64,000 nt of DNA, taken from the NCBI GenBank assembly GCA_037179385.1, contig CM074193.1, positions 41,014,846 through 41,078,845 on the forward strand, in the 5' to 3' direction. How positions within the stretch are numbered: the first letter of the stretch is position 1; the number at the start of each line of letters is the position of its first letter. Source of the DNA: Holothuria scabra (taxonomy: Eukaryota > Echinodermata > Holothuroidea > Aspidochirotida > Holothuriidae). Made by a program: the position numbers and the translations under genes. Below are positions 1 through 64,000 of the stretch, one piece after another. The notes beneath the pieces are model-generated. The model ran no database searches, had not been told where the DNA came from, and saw only the letters and a list, made by a program, of their open reading frames with translations.

Positions 1-579
1 AAGCTTTTGGGCAAACAGACAACATTGCTCCCAAATTTAAGATCGATTGGCAAAAACACTTCCCTTTTCTGAGAAAAGTGTGACTTGGTGGTCAATTTAA
101 ACACGATCAGCCTTAAACAGAGGTACCTAGCTGCCAAGGAGGGGAAATCTCAATTAAAACACGATTAAGCCAAACCTTGAAATTGTGACAAGTAAATACT
201 AGCAGACGAAGATTTTGTTCAACTTATCTCTACGAAAAGTCCACCCTTCTAAGGTGCGCTACGCAGGCTGAAACAATAACAGCGCAACGAACAGATTATG
301 TACAAAAATGCACGATTTGTCTTTTATTGGTTACATTATACAAGTGCCGATATGCGCAATTACAAAAGTTAAAACTTTTTAGCTGTCTTTTCCGGGTATG
401 TAACTCGAGTCTTTCGTGGACTGTGACTTGTTATTGAGGGCATTAAAAGTTGTGTAAACACTCCCGATTGTTTTAACCCCTTTTAAATACGTACCAGTAT
501 TATTTAAATACCAATGAAGTGAAGAGAGGGAATATTAATCATTTAATGAATTCCTTTGTAAATTCATGAAGTAACTTAC
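1..579. other. Intron, part, left edge of window
   Basis: This stretch lies between the donor at 579 and the next, unseen receptor exon beyond position 1. It is AT-rich. I see no exon, RNA gene or recognisable repeat in it. Confidence 0.6.
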
Positions 580-51725
<51,146 letters not shown>

Positions 51726-51864
51726 CTGTAAAAAACAAAATAATAAAGATGAAGACCTGACCACAGGTAACATACACGGATGGCTCCTTGATAGAAATAT
51801 GGTTGGTAAGAACACTGACTTATACAAGCATGTACGGACTTTAGCACTCTAAAATCATTTAGTG

Positions 51865-52008
51865 AAAATCACCCCGAAAATTGTGCTGAAGGTTTGAAGG
51901 ACCTTAGTATAAAAGAATTTCACCTGGAATGGAGTAAAAATCACCCCGAAAAGTGTGATGAAGGTTTGAAGGACCTTCGTATAAAAGAACTTCACCTGAA
52001 ATGGAGTG
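51865..52008 (+). repeat. 72-bp tandem duplication in GAGTGA-rich block 3
   Basis: Two 72-bp units start AAAATCACCCCGAAAA (51865 and 51937), and a third start (AAAATGCAAG) breaks off at 52009. Each unit ends CACCTG(G/A)AATGGAGT. The surrounding DNA to about 52170 is rich in GAGTGA and TTCACTC words like the blocks at 40.0 and 50.3 kb. Confidence 0.85.
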
Positions 52009-53222
52009 AAAATGCAAGCCACCCCCACCCCCATGAAAATTTACAGTCTGAAGAACGATACTTCACACACACATAGAATAAACATTGATCTTTTTTGAGT
52101 GAATAATTACTCCATTCCTGGTGAAGTTCACTCTTACTGGGGACCTACAGTAACACTCTCTTGTGGTGGATTAAAATCTTTGTTTTTTAGAAGTGCTTTG
52201 CACAGATTACTCAGGGGTGGCAGGAAGGTCATTGCCCACAGATAACGGAGAAAGCTGGGATGCTGTACCGGAACCATTCAAAAGAAAAAAATACGAAAAT
52301 AACCCAAAAATAAATAAATTAATAAATAACAACAACGACAGGGCCTTTATTAACTATGTTTGATGCACTGCAACTTAATATTGTTACTTGTGGTGAAATA
52401 TCATGGTAATTCAAGCCGACTCCAAGAAGAAAGTTGATGGAAAAAGACTCGAAAAGTTTTAGTTTTCTTCTTTAATTCGGGTATATTACAATTACGTTCA
52501 CGAAGACGCACACGGACTCAACAACACTGCATTTGTGTAAAATGCCTACATACATTCGTTATGAAATATAGGGTACAATGGCACCGTTATAAAAGCGCCA
52601 AGTCATTTCTGCGATTGTAACTCCTTAACTAAGATATCTAAAATGCAGTTTACCTTGTAAATTGACAAATCATGCGATTAACTCCTTCTCTTGTAACTCT
52701 GTGCCGAAAAATAAAAACCCTTTTTTGCTTCAGGGAAAAAGGAAATTGTAGTATTTTCTTCACAGGTTGGATAAAAATTGGCTTGGGGCGATGTAAGGAT
52801 GAATTTAAGCTTTAAAACTGTCAAGAAGGATTGGCCTTTCTTACGATGGTCAGCTGTTATTTAACCACAGTTTTTGCCTTTGGTTGTACAGCTTAGATGA
52901 AGCAACGGCTTCAGACATGCATACCAATGACGGAAACATCTTGAACACAAAAAGTAATTCTAAACTACTACAATTGAAAAGTCAAAGAGAGGTCGGGTTG
53001 TGAACATGATATGCCCCACTTGAACAATAGAATGGTGAGGTTGGAGAGTCGGTTTTGCACAACTAATAACCCCTATCAGTTGAAGTCAAGTAATACCAAT
53101 GTGTAGGCAAAGCAATGGAACGCACAATACGCATAACGAGGACTTCTCATAAGCGCATAGGACTGTAGGAGACAATACATTGATATTTACTTTGTGTTAG
53201 CACTCACGAACTAAACAACAGT

Positions 53223-53392
53223 CCATGGGCATACGAGGCGGGGTGCAAAGGGCACTCGCCCTCCCGATTCGGGCAAAACAGCTGGTTTATTCGGGCAAAA
53301 CATGAACAAAACATGGTAAATGGTGCTATTATTCGGGCCAAAATTGTTCTTGCCCCCACAAAAAGATAACCCAGTACGCCAGTACGCCCATG
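53223..53392. mobile_element. MITE-like element with CATGGGC(A/G)TAC ends
   Basis: CCATGGGCATAC at the left and GTACGCCCATG at the right are inverted repeats with one mismatch, enclosing about 150 bp with three ATTCGGGC(A/C)AAA words. It has no coding capacity. Confidence 0.55.
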
Positions 53393-54659
53393 CAATAGAC
53401 TGGAAACAATAAATGTAACCGAGTACCCTAAAGATTCAGGGAACGATACACTTACACTTGCCACTTATATGTTTCTGCCTTTGTGTAAGAAATACTAATT
53501 AATAAGGTTATTCGTAAAGAAATATTATTAGGAATTTAAATGATTTAGTCGTTACTCAGCTGTCGAAATCACTGCGATAAATCGATCAGTGATGTGGTTA
53601 TTCAAGTTGGTGCTTTAAGACGTGGGTTATATGTGAACATCCGATGCTTGATCCTTAAAAGGTAAATATTTTCATTTGCTCGACTAAAAAAAAATACTGT
53701 TTTCATTGTTTTAAAGATAAAATAGTGGAATGGGGCACTTACAGTGAATTACGTGAAATGTAGAGTTACCATTTTAGGGAGTAAGTTTTTGAGCGGGCTG
53801 CCAACCAGAAAGTCAGTTTCGGTTTTCCTGACTTTCCTCTACAAACCTGTGCCGAATGGTTGCTACTACATTTTTTCTTCTCTATATGCTTCACTACATT
53901 TTGTCATTGCAATAAATCATCCTAGAATTTATTAGTGGCAATATCATTTCAATCAGAACTATCTTTAATGTATTATGCGACGTTATGAAGCTCAATTGAT
54001 CTTTAAAACCATCAGTACTGTTTTTATGGAACCGAGTAAGATTGTTTTCTAGTTTGATACAACTGCCTGAAATCTTATTCAACTCTCTTATCTTCCGCCA
54101 GGGAATGCCTGCCAATAACGGCGAGTATTCGCATTATGAGTTCCATGCCAGCATTGATATTTAATACACCCTTGTCATTAATCTATCGAAACGAACATGT
54201 TTGCAAGAATCTATCGACTACAATGAAAGATAAAACATCACACTGCTTAGCATTTACAAGGACAGTTAACATACAGCGACTTTAGTGATCTACCGTTCCG
54301 TTACACATTTTTACATAATTCGAAAGATTACTCTCTCAATGTTTAACGATAAACATTTCCATGTATAAGTCTTTCTGATTTTCATCAAGATTTGCAAAAC
54401 TAAAATTTGTACCATGGCATGCATCGAAATAGACATGAAGTAGCATCCATCATATCTTTTTATCCAATGTTATCCCCATTAACAGGAGTGCCATCGAAAT
54501 ATAAAAGTTATGCCCATTTTCATTATTTGTGTAATAAAGTCTTTCCAGAATGGTTTGTGTATACAAAACTGTTTCATGTAAAGAATAAATGAAAGTTGAC
54601 AAGATTTGTATCATCCAGTTCAGCGAGTAGCTAGCATTTTTTCTTCAGTGAAAAAAAGT

Positions 54660-54735
54660 GATGGAGTTTAACGGCCCAGTTTCCAACCGATTGAGTCAAG
54701 ACGAGCCGCCCACGGTCCTTTTCCACTTGTGACAA
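54660..54735 (+). repeat. SINE-tail fragment
   Basis: GGCCCAGTTTCCAACCGATT, then GAGTCAAGACGAGCCGCCCA and GGTCCTTTTCCACTTGTGAC. This matches the body of the SINE at 61872-62076. Confidence 0.65.
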
Positions 54736-56831
54736 AAAGTTAGTTGAAAAATACTCAAGGCGAGTCATTAAATCAATAAAGGTGTTGAATTCCCTTTTTA
54801 ATCGTACATAAAAACAGGCACGTAATAACAAATAAACAACTAAACCCGGACGGGACGAAGAAAAAAAATATTGCGGAACAAGACACAAAGCAAGGAACGA
54901 AAAAGTCTGTCACCAACGGAAAAGCTACAGCCATCACAACGACATTTCCGTAAGTTCTCTCAACCCTCTGGCAAAGGGCCTTTTGGCGAAACAAAAACTT
55001 TCACTGATTCCCGAAGAAGCTATTACGTCCACTGAAGGACAATATGCGATCAACATCACGGCCCTCAAACCATTCCCTTTATTGGAATGCCATGTATGGC
55101 TCCATTCTAGACTGGATGAAAAGAACGGACACTATACATGAACTTAGCCAAAATGCCGAGAAGCGATCGCCAACGACAGTCCCAGCGAGCTCTTTTAATG
55201 AAGGTTGAAAAAGAAGTAGAGTGAGTGCGAACCTATATCGCTGGCTTGAATATCTCACATTTATATATGATAAATTGTCCACGTAAAAATCATTTTCAGT
55301 AATCTGGGTAACAACGTTTCGCGTCAATCACAGTGGCCCTACGAAAAAGGTCTACAGTTTTCACTTCCTCCTTGGCGTATTTCTGGCCTTTCCTCCGCAT
55401 TTCTCCCAAAATTAATACGTATTCTTCCAAATTCGAAAAATTCCCGGCTGATGCGAAAAGTTACACAAGGTGTTTCTTGATTGGCTGTTGCCATGGTATT
55501 GTATCAACTGTCTTCTTTGTTAATGTCAGGGTTAGGTTAGGAATTAGTGATATCGTTAGCCAGTTAGAAGGTTTCTTGTTAAACATTGTGCATCTCTCCA
55601 AATTTTCTGTCCGAAAAAATGAACTTAGTGCGTTTACCCCTTCTACTTCCATGCATAATCAGCATCTGGTTCAATTATATGAATCAAATACCAATCATGT
55701 TAAAAAGCTAACAAGTAGAACCCGATATGGAATCAACGTTCGTTCTGCATTTGTAATTTTGATATTTTTGAGACAATATCCGGAATAATCATCTTTGGAG
55801 GGAAGATAATTATGGAAGAAATCAAAATGAAACGTGACGCGAATATTAAAAAGATTATTTTGTCATTTATAATGGTGGTCGTATATGAAAAAGATGGCTA
55901 AACATGTGAGTTTTATGCATTTGGAAACCTTTCTAGTTCCTGGAAGTCATAAACAACACTGGCTTTATTTTGCAACCCTATCAAAATGCGAGGTAAAGTT
56001 TGACAGAAATGGGCATCAGAAAGGTCAAGATATTGTCAGTAAGGGGCCTATCATCAACTCCAGGAAAAGATCGAATATCGCGAAGCTTACTTAAAAGTGG
56101 TTCTCAAGAAGCGTGACTTTTAAATGGCGTGAAAAGATGCATAAAGTGAAACGGAAATATGTCATCTTCTCAACCTAAAAAAGAAACATTGATGCTGACA
56201 AACCGAATGTCTGTAACGTAGAAATCGGAGGTAACTCTTGCCATAAAGGGGGAAAAGTTTAACATAACGGAAGAGAAAATAATAAATATTTTAGTAATAA
56301 CGCAAAAATGGATATGTTACGGGTTTTTGGTGTCACTTATGGGGTACTTATAGGGTAGTGGTTTACACTTAAACATGTACGCGATATATCAAACACCCGT
56401 GGTGTGCGTAGGGCTATATTTATTTGGCTAAGAGAAATCATCTACAGGATAATAGTGCCCGTAGACGTCAAAAGCCAGAAAATTTCCTGCATTGAAGGTA
56501 TTACTAGTTTTCTTTATAGTAAAACTAATTTTCACAACGTACACTACCAAGCCTAAGTGTGTATCTAGCGAAACCAGTGAGAGTGCATTATCTTGGTCTA
56601 ATGCACATATTCATCTTTTTTTTTACCTTTCATTTCCATACAATAATATTGTGATTGAGTGAGTTGGGATTTAATGACAGCACCAGCACGAATTTGTTAC
56701 ACAGTGCGAGCTATATAAAAAGGTTAAGTTCAAATACAATCTTAGACTTCTCCATTTCTAGGGGTATTTATACGTCATTTAACCACAGTTTCACCTCTGT
56801 TCGTCTCTTAAATAAAAAAATATACCCCGTC

Positions 56832-57023
56832 TGTAATGTAGCCAGGATTGTGTCGGGGGTTGGGGTGTTGGTGCTATGGGGGTTTGGGGCACGAAATGAG
56901 GAAAAAGTCTAAGGATAGAGGGAAAAACCGATATTTTAGGAGTTTTCTGCATTGCAAGGTTGGATCATGGAGGGGGGGGGGGGGCTCTAACCCCCAAAAC
57001 CAATCCCCATTACTACGCCACTG
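56832..57023 (+). mobile_element. hAT-like MITE, plus orientation
   Basis: It starts TGTAATGTAGCCAGGATTGT and ends TACTACGCCACTG. The interior (GGGGCACGAAATGAGG, then TCTAAGGATAGAGGGAAAAA, TTCTGCATTGCAAGGTTGG and a G-run) matches the minus strand of 19985-20168. Confidence 0.6.
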
Positions 57024-57379
57024 TGCCCCCTGTGTATGGAAGGTTGTCGAGTATGCCCAACGGATTTCCCCGAGTGGCGTAAGAGATGACTCGACGGGGG
57101 AGGACGTGAACTTTATGTTTTGCCAAATTTGAAACTAATTGTGAACATGGATGGCATTTAAAATCAGTGTATTTATACTTTACCGTTAGAATGAGGTGTA
57201 CGGCCAAGGGGCCTATCCTCTAATTTTCCTTGACAAAGTGTAAGTTATTTGACAAATAGTCCTACCTGGTCAGCATTCTACTTACTTTAAAATAAGTCTG
57301 TGCAGTGTGTTTACTGCAAAGCTGATGCCACTGCCTCCGCGTGTGTGCACAGCCCCGTGCTGCAGATACTTTAGATTAA

Positions 57380-57630
57380 TCCTTTACCGTTGTGCTCCAG
57401 TCGGGGCATATTTGCGCGCTTCGGGAGTGGGCGGAAAAGCGGACGTAGCCCGCCCCGCATTGGCTTCCGTAAGCGATTGACCCCTTGACCTTGAACTACT
57501 GTCTCTCTCGTTGTTGTGTCCGAATTTTCGTCTGGCTACTCGCAGTTTCGAGCTCCGCGTGAAACAGCAAAGATGGGTGACAGCCGCGCTCTCCGTATGG
57601 GTCCAAAAGGACCCAAACAACGGTAAAGGG
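57380..57630 (+). mobile_element. piggyBac-like MITE, copy 2 (251 bp)
   Basis: Its length and orientation match 897-1147. Perfect TTAA duplications flank it (57376-57379 and 57631-57634). The ends are TCCTTTACCGTTG and CAACGGTAAAGGG. The left terminal base has changed from C to T. The internal palindrome near the right end is preserved. Better-preserved target duplications than copy 1 suggest a younger insertion. Confidence 0.82.
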
Positions 57631-57763
57631 TTAAAACACTTTGAGCCTTACAACAGATGCATTTGTTTGAACGAGGTTTTCAGTTTAAAATTTTGGGGAA
57701 GTTTTAGAGTGCAAAAATACCGCCGATCGGCGGATATCTTAGCATCAGCAAAGACACGTCATG

Positions 57764-57795
57764 GTTTATCTCAGAATAATACAAGGTCACCTGAC
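57764..57795 (+). repeat. CCAAT-type repeat, short fragment
   Basis: TTTATCTCAGAATAATACAA then GGTCACCTGACG corresponds to the first half of the core at 42629-42690; the CCAAT half is missing. Confidence 0.35.
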
Positions 57796-58285
57796 GTAAA
57801 CGTCACCGTCTAAAGTGCGACCTTAGGTCGACAGTCACAAATTTTCATATAGCTCTACATAGGACCACTGGAAAATTCAGGAAAAATATCATGAAAAACT
57901 TAAACAGCGTCCGCAACAATATATAAGTTATACTTAATATGTATGACGTCTGCACAACTTTTAATGAAATATTTTATTTTTTTTTATTTAGACGCAACAA
58001 TTTTGTGTCTCCTTAAGGTACATTTTTAGAGCAAGCTGATATTACACAGCATATTACACGTTCAACTGTATATAACATGTTATAAGTACAAGCCCCATAT
58101 AAAGATACTACAAAGAGAGCGCCGGAAAGGCATTGCATATGGTATTACTTTACTAAAAACGTACACAGAAAAAGGTGTAATAGGCCCTTGAACAGTAGGT
58201 CTTGACAAAAATGAGGGCCTATTTTAAATGAAGACCTAATACATGTTTTTTTAAACCATGAAATGTCGACCAAAAGTAGATTCCT

Positions 58286-58288
<3 letters not shown>

Positions 58289-58320
<32 letters not shown>
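58289..58320 (+). repeat. AT microsatellite
   Basis: Run of AT dinucleotides at the left border of the tRNA-like repeat cluster. Confidence 0.95.
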
Positions 58321-58322
<2 letters not shown>

Positions 58323-58512
58323 TATATAAAACAACAATAAACAATATAAAACAAACAATAAACAATTGTGTTCAGCTGGATAGCATCAACTTTGATCTCT
58401 GGTTAGGCTTGCGTCAAACGAGAACTAGTGCTGTTCCAAAAATTAGGCGCCTGCTCAGGAGGTGAATTGCGAGTTGCTTCATCTCTTATTTGAACAAAGG
58501 CCAAACCAACTT

Positions 58513-58585
58513 GGCTTCATGGCTCAGTGGTTAGAGCGTCCGCACTAGAAAGCGGGAGGTCCCGAGTTCGAATCCCGGTGGAGTC
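58513..58585 (+). tRNA. tRNA-like gene or tRNA-derived sequence, copy 1
   Basis: The 73-nt cloverleaf has an acceptor stem GGCTTCA/TGGAGTC (7 pairs with wobbles), a D arm GCTC...GAGC with the A-box-like TGGCTCAGTGGTTAGAG, and a T arm with TTCGAAT loop and B-box GTTCGAATCCC. The anticodon arm (TCCGC/GCGGG) has an 8-nt interval, one base too many. Without it the loop CTAGAAA would give anticodon AGA (Ser), but the long variable arm of serine tRNAs is absent. The T stem has an A-C mismatch. A run of six T (58593-58598) follows as a possible Pol III terminator. I favour a tRNA-derived repeat over a working tRNA. Confidence 0.5.
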
Positions 58586-58592
58586 AACATCG

Positions 58593-58598
58593 TTTTTT
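58593..58598 (+). terminator. Possible Pol III terminator (T6), copy 1
   Basis: Six T start 8 nt after the tRNA-like 3' end. An identical run is at 58959-58964 behind copy 2. Confidence 0.5.
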
Positions 58599-58878
58599 CA
58601 CCTCAGCCAGATTTTCCAGCTTTACCAATTTGATTTATATTCCACGCAGTTGTCGTCAGCGTTTATTTTCACTTCATCTCTGCTTTCACAGGTTTCTGTA
58701 TCTCTTCGGAGATCCGCTGGCGAATAAACAATTGTGTTCAGCTGGATAGCATCAACTTTGATCTCTGGTTAGGCTTGCGTCAAACGAGAACTAGTGCTGT
58801 TCCAAAAATTAGGCGCCTGCTCAGGAGGTGAATTGCGAGTTGCTTCATCTCTTATTTGAACAAAGGCCAAACCAACTT

Positions 58879-58951
58879 GGCTTCATGGCTCAGTGGTTAG
58901 AGCGTCCGCACTAGAAAGCGGGAGGTCCCGAGTTCGAATCCCGGTGGAGTC
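58879..58951 (+). tRNA. tRNA-like gene or tRNA-derived sequence, copy 2
   Basis: Identical to 58513-58585, shifted by 366 bp, including the extra base in the anticodon arm and the T6 run after it. The shared defect means the duplication came after the insertion. Confidence 0.5.
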
Positions 58952-59006
58952 AACATCGTTTTTTCACCTCAGCCAGATTTTCCAGCTTTACCAATTTGAT
59001 TTATAT

Positions 59007-59028
59007 ATATGTATATATATATATATAT
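59007..59028 (+). repeat. AT microsatellite
   Basis: Short AT run with one GT, joining the tRNA-like array to the left arm of the inverted repeat. Confidence 0.9.
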
Positions 59029-59501
59029 AAGGAAAAATGGAAAACAGAGTGTGCATATAGATCCAACGAATGATTTATTGAAACAGAAATTTTCGCCGCC
59101 TCCTGGCGGCTTTGTCAACTGTGTTATGGAAATCAACCGTTACATACAAACAAGATAGAGTTGAATGCGTACAGTACCGCGTAATATTAAAATAAGTTTG
59201 AAAAGTTGTAAAGTGACGTCATAATGATGATGATCGAAAAGTACGTAGTTACAAAGAACGCACGTTCTCACATAGTAATTAATACAAAGCGCGAACATCA
59301 TAACCATGGCAAGCTTGATTAGCCAAAATAATGTAAAGTGACGAGACAATCTAAAATTGTAGTGTGCGTACCTAATTTCGTTGTTTGAATGGAAGCGTAT
59401 GCACATATTCAAAACTCCATGGTAACTAAACAGTTTATCAAAGCGACAAGATGCGAGTGCGTGAGATATTTTCAAATAATAAAACTGTCTTACTGACAAA
59501 T
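59027..59501 (-). repeat. Left arm of inverted repeat
   Basis: Starts ATAAGGAAAAATGG and ends ACTGACAAAT. Its reverse complement is 59960-60434. The 124-codon frame on the minus strand reappears on the plus strand of the other arm; I see no domain in it. Confidence 0.95.
59083..59123 (-). ncRNA. Hammerhead-ribozyme-like motif, left arm
   Basis: This is the mirror copy of 60335-60380. On the minus strand TTGACAAA is followed by a 6-bp stem GCCGCC/GGCGGC with loop AGGA, then GAAA. The conserved hammerhead core CTGANGA is altered at two positions (C to T and G to A), so cleavage activity is doubtful. Confidence 0.5.
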
Positions 59502-59577
59502 AAAAACTGTTCATATCTACTTAAAAAATAAAGCACTAAATTGTACATTACAAATAATATTAAATAACAAAGCATCC

Positions 59578-59583
<6 letters not shown>

Positions 59584-59614
<31 letters not shown>
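59584..59614 (+). repeat. Poly-A tract in the spacer
   Basis: About 31 A on the plus strand (T on the minus strand). It lies downstream of the endonuclease remnant, on the minus strand as a poly-T. Confidence 0.95.
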
Positions 59615-59617
<3 letters not shown>

Positions 59618-59728
59618 GCGTAACTTTACAGAATGTGAGATGCTATATTAAATAGTAAAAAATTGAAGAAGCGGGAGTAAATGACAAGGTAGCACAGTTG
59701 TACAAAAGAAGGAAACAGAATTACTGAA

Positions 59729-60010
59729 TTACTTGAAGAAACTGTATCCTGATAAATAAGAAAAATCTCTATTAAGACCTTGCCTGTGGCTATTAAGACG
59801 TAAAATTAGTTTGAGTTCGTGGCGCTTACGGTCTTCACTGCATCGGAACCTACCGAGGGCAATGGTAAACCTCAAGTCGTCACCTGTGTGCCCGCTACTC
59901 TGGAAATGTTCCGCAACTGGGAATCCGTTGGGATTCGCGTTACGAATGCTTTGTTTATGATTTGTCAGTAAGACAGTTTTATTATTTGAAAATATCTCAC
60001 GCACTCGCAT
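59729..60010 (-). pseudogene. GIY-YIG endonuclease C-terminal remnant (Penelope-like element)
   Basis: This 93-codon frame contains HKQSIRNANPNG, then PVAEHFQSSGHTGDDLRF, and ends with HELKLILRLNS followed by GLNRDFSYLSGY. This order (H..I..., PVA.HF...GH...DL, R...E..LI..L, GLN...) is the C-terminal half of the GIY-YIG domain fused to the reverse transcriptase of Penelope-like elements. The catalytic GIY and YIG strands are missing. Upstream in the same frame there is a stop within the right arm. The first 17 or so codons lie inside that arm and are therefore duplicated in inverse at the left arm. It is a fragment, not a functional gene. Confidence 0.65.
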
Positions 60011-60434
60011 CTTGTCGCTTTGATAAACTGTTTAGTTACCATGGAGTTTTGAATATGTGCATACGCTTCCATTCAAACAACGAAATTAGGTACGCACACT
60101 ACAATTTTAGATTGTCTCGTCACTTTACATTATTTTGGCTAATCAAGCTTGCCATGGTTATGATGTTCGCGCTTTGTATTAATTACTATGTGAGAACGTG
60201 CGTTCTTTGTAACTACGTACTTTTCGATCATCATCATTATGACGTCACTTTACAACTTTTCAAACTTATTTTAATATTACGCGGTACTGTACGCATTCAA
60301 CTCTATCTTGTTTGTATGTAACGGTTGATTTCCATAACACAGTTGACAAAGCCGCCAGGAGGCGGCGAAAATTTCTGTTTCAATAAATCATTCGTTGGAT
60401 CTATATGCACACTCTGTTTTCCATTTTTCCTTAT
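59960..60434 (+). repeat. Right arm of inverted repeat
   Basis: Reverse complement of 59027-59501. On the plus strand it reads through the hammerhead-like motif to AATAAA (60382-60387), as expected for a retroelement 3' end. Confidence 0.95.
60335..60380 (+). ncRNA. Hammerhead-ribozyme-like motif, right arm
   Basis: ACAG, TTGACAAA, stem GCCGCC/GGCGGC with AGGA loop (60351-60366), GAAA (60367-60370), ATTT, CTGT. ACAG and CTGT can pair as helix I, and helix III would be one or two A-T pairs, the minimal helix III typical of Penelope-type hammerheads. Two core bases deviate from CTGANGA. AATAAA follows within a few bases. Confidence 0.5.
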
Positions 60435-60465
60435 TTATTACGTCCAACACACGGAATTAATTAAT

Positions 60466-64000
<3,535 letters not shown>

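Larger units (their letters stand above)
51726..58288. other. Upstream intron or 5' region without recognised exon
   Basis: The signal-peptide exon should lie on the minus strand here or beyond the window, but I could not identify it. The stretch contains a 72-bp tandem duplication (51865-52008) within GAGTGA-rich DNA, a MITE with GGGC(A/G)TAC ends (53223-53392), a SINE-tail fragment (54660-54735), a hAT-like MITE (56832-57023) and the second piggyBac-like MITE. The 151-codon plus-strand frame at 55333-55788 is the longest in the window but has no recognisable domain. Confidence 0.5.
58357..59006 (+). repeat. 366-bp tandem unit carrying a tRNA-like gene (1.8 copies)
   Basis: Bases 58357-58640 and 58723-59006 are identical by eye over 284 bp at an offset of 366. 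The intervening 82 bp (58641-58722) complete one full unit. Identity indicates a very recent duplication or ongoing homogenisation. The second copy runs straight into an AT microsatellite, so the array is truncated there. Confidence 0.93.
59027..60434 (-). mobile_element. Penelope-like retroelement remnant bounded by 475-bp inverted arms
   Basis: Bases 59027-59501 and 59960-60434 are inverted copies of equal length (475 bp), indistinguishable over the parts I compared; they enclose a 458-bp spacer. The spacer encodes on the minus strand the C-terminal half of a GIY-YIG-type endonuclease, the nuclease of Penelope-like elements. Each arm contains a hammerhead-ribozyme-like motif, which Penelope-like elements are known to carry in their terminal repeats. 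The reverse transcriptase is absent. AT microsatellites lie at both outer borders (59007-59028 and, after 30 bp, 60466-60575), consistent with insertion into, or expansion of, AT repeats. Assignment is by motif and layout; target duplications were not found. Confidence 0.7.

Noticed and set aside
54773..54994. Hydrophobic minus-strand frame as the missing signal-peptide exon of the receptor
   Set aside because: The frame is hydrophobic (AIFFFFVPSGF), but no donor after a suitable G and no IRIG-like strand are visible.
55333..55788. Longest reading frame in the window (151 codons, plus strand)
   Set aside because: No domain, signal peptide or compositional bias recognised, and a 63-codon frame lies on the other strand. 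About this length is expected by chance in 64 kb of six-frame AT-rich DNA.
59140..60321. Two near-identical 119-124 codon frames in opposite orientation
   Set aside because: They lie entirely in the inverted arms, face each other, and correspond to the 3' untranslated part of the retroelement. No domain is seen.

Overview
The window is eukaryotic, intron-rich, AT-rich nuclear DNA full of short interspersed repeats. It has no bacterial-style gene packing: the longest uninterrupted reading frames are about 150 codons and look like chance. The mix of one widely split receptor gene, MITE-like elements, a tRNA-headed SINE, a Penelope-like element remnant and a helentron-like repeat suggests an invertebrate animal. 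An echinoderm or other marine invertebrate is my guess, but nothing here proves the taxon.

The only protein-coding gene I can support is on the minus strand and fills most of the window. Seven exons (51567-51725, 18165-18422, 12781-12968, 9001-9054, 4776-4949, 2853-3008, 580-681, in transcript order) join in frame with compatible phases and GT-AG sites. They encode about 363 residues of the amino-terminal domain of a kainate/AMPA-type ionotropic glutamate receptor, closest by eye to kainate (GRIK) receptors. The first exon (signal peptide) was not found and lies in 51726-64000 or beyond. The ligand-binding, pore and C-terminal exons lie left of position 1. One intron is about 33 kb (18423-51566).

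Everything else is intronic or upstream non-coding DNA. From left to right: a 251-bp piggyBac-like MITE (897-1147), with a second copy at 57380-57630; a MITE with TGGCC-type ends (1228-1447 and 37330-37550); a foldback element (3231-3794, degenerate copy 12098-12716) with an adjoining repeat family; a helentron/HINE-like element with six 156-bp tandem units, a CA microsatellite and a terminal hairpin (5199-6308); a long AT microsatellite (14082-14188); several hAT-like MITEs; a 156-bp palindrome (37885-38040); three GAGTGA-rich blocks (40.0, 50.3 and 51.9 kb); and, at the right, a complex cluster at 58.3-60.6 kb. That cluster holds a tandem 366-bp unit carrying a tRNA-like gene, AT microsatellites, and a 1.4-kb inverted repeat. 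The inverted repeat encloses a GIY-YIG endonuclease remnant and carries hammerhead-ribozyme-like motifs in both arms, as expected of a Penelope-like retroelement. A tRNA-derived SINE lies at 61872-62076.

All calls come from reading the sequence. Family assignments rest on remembered family features and no database search was run.
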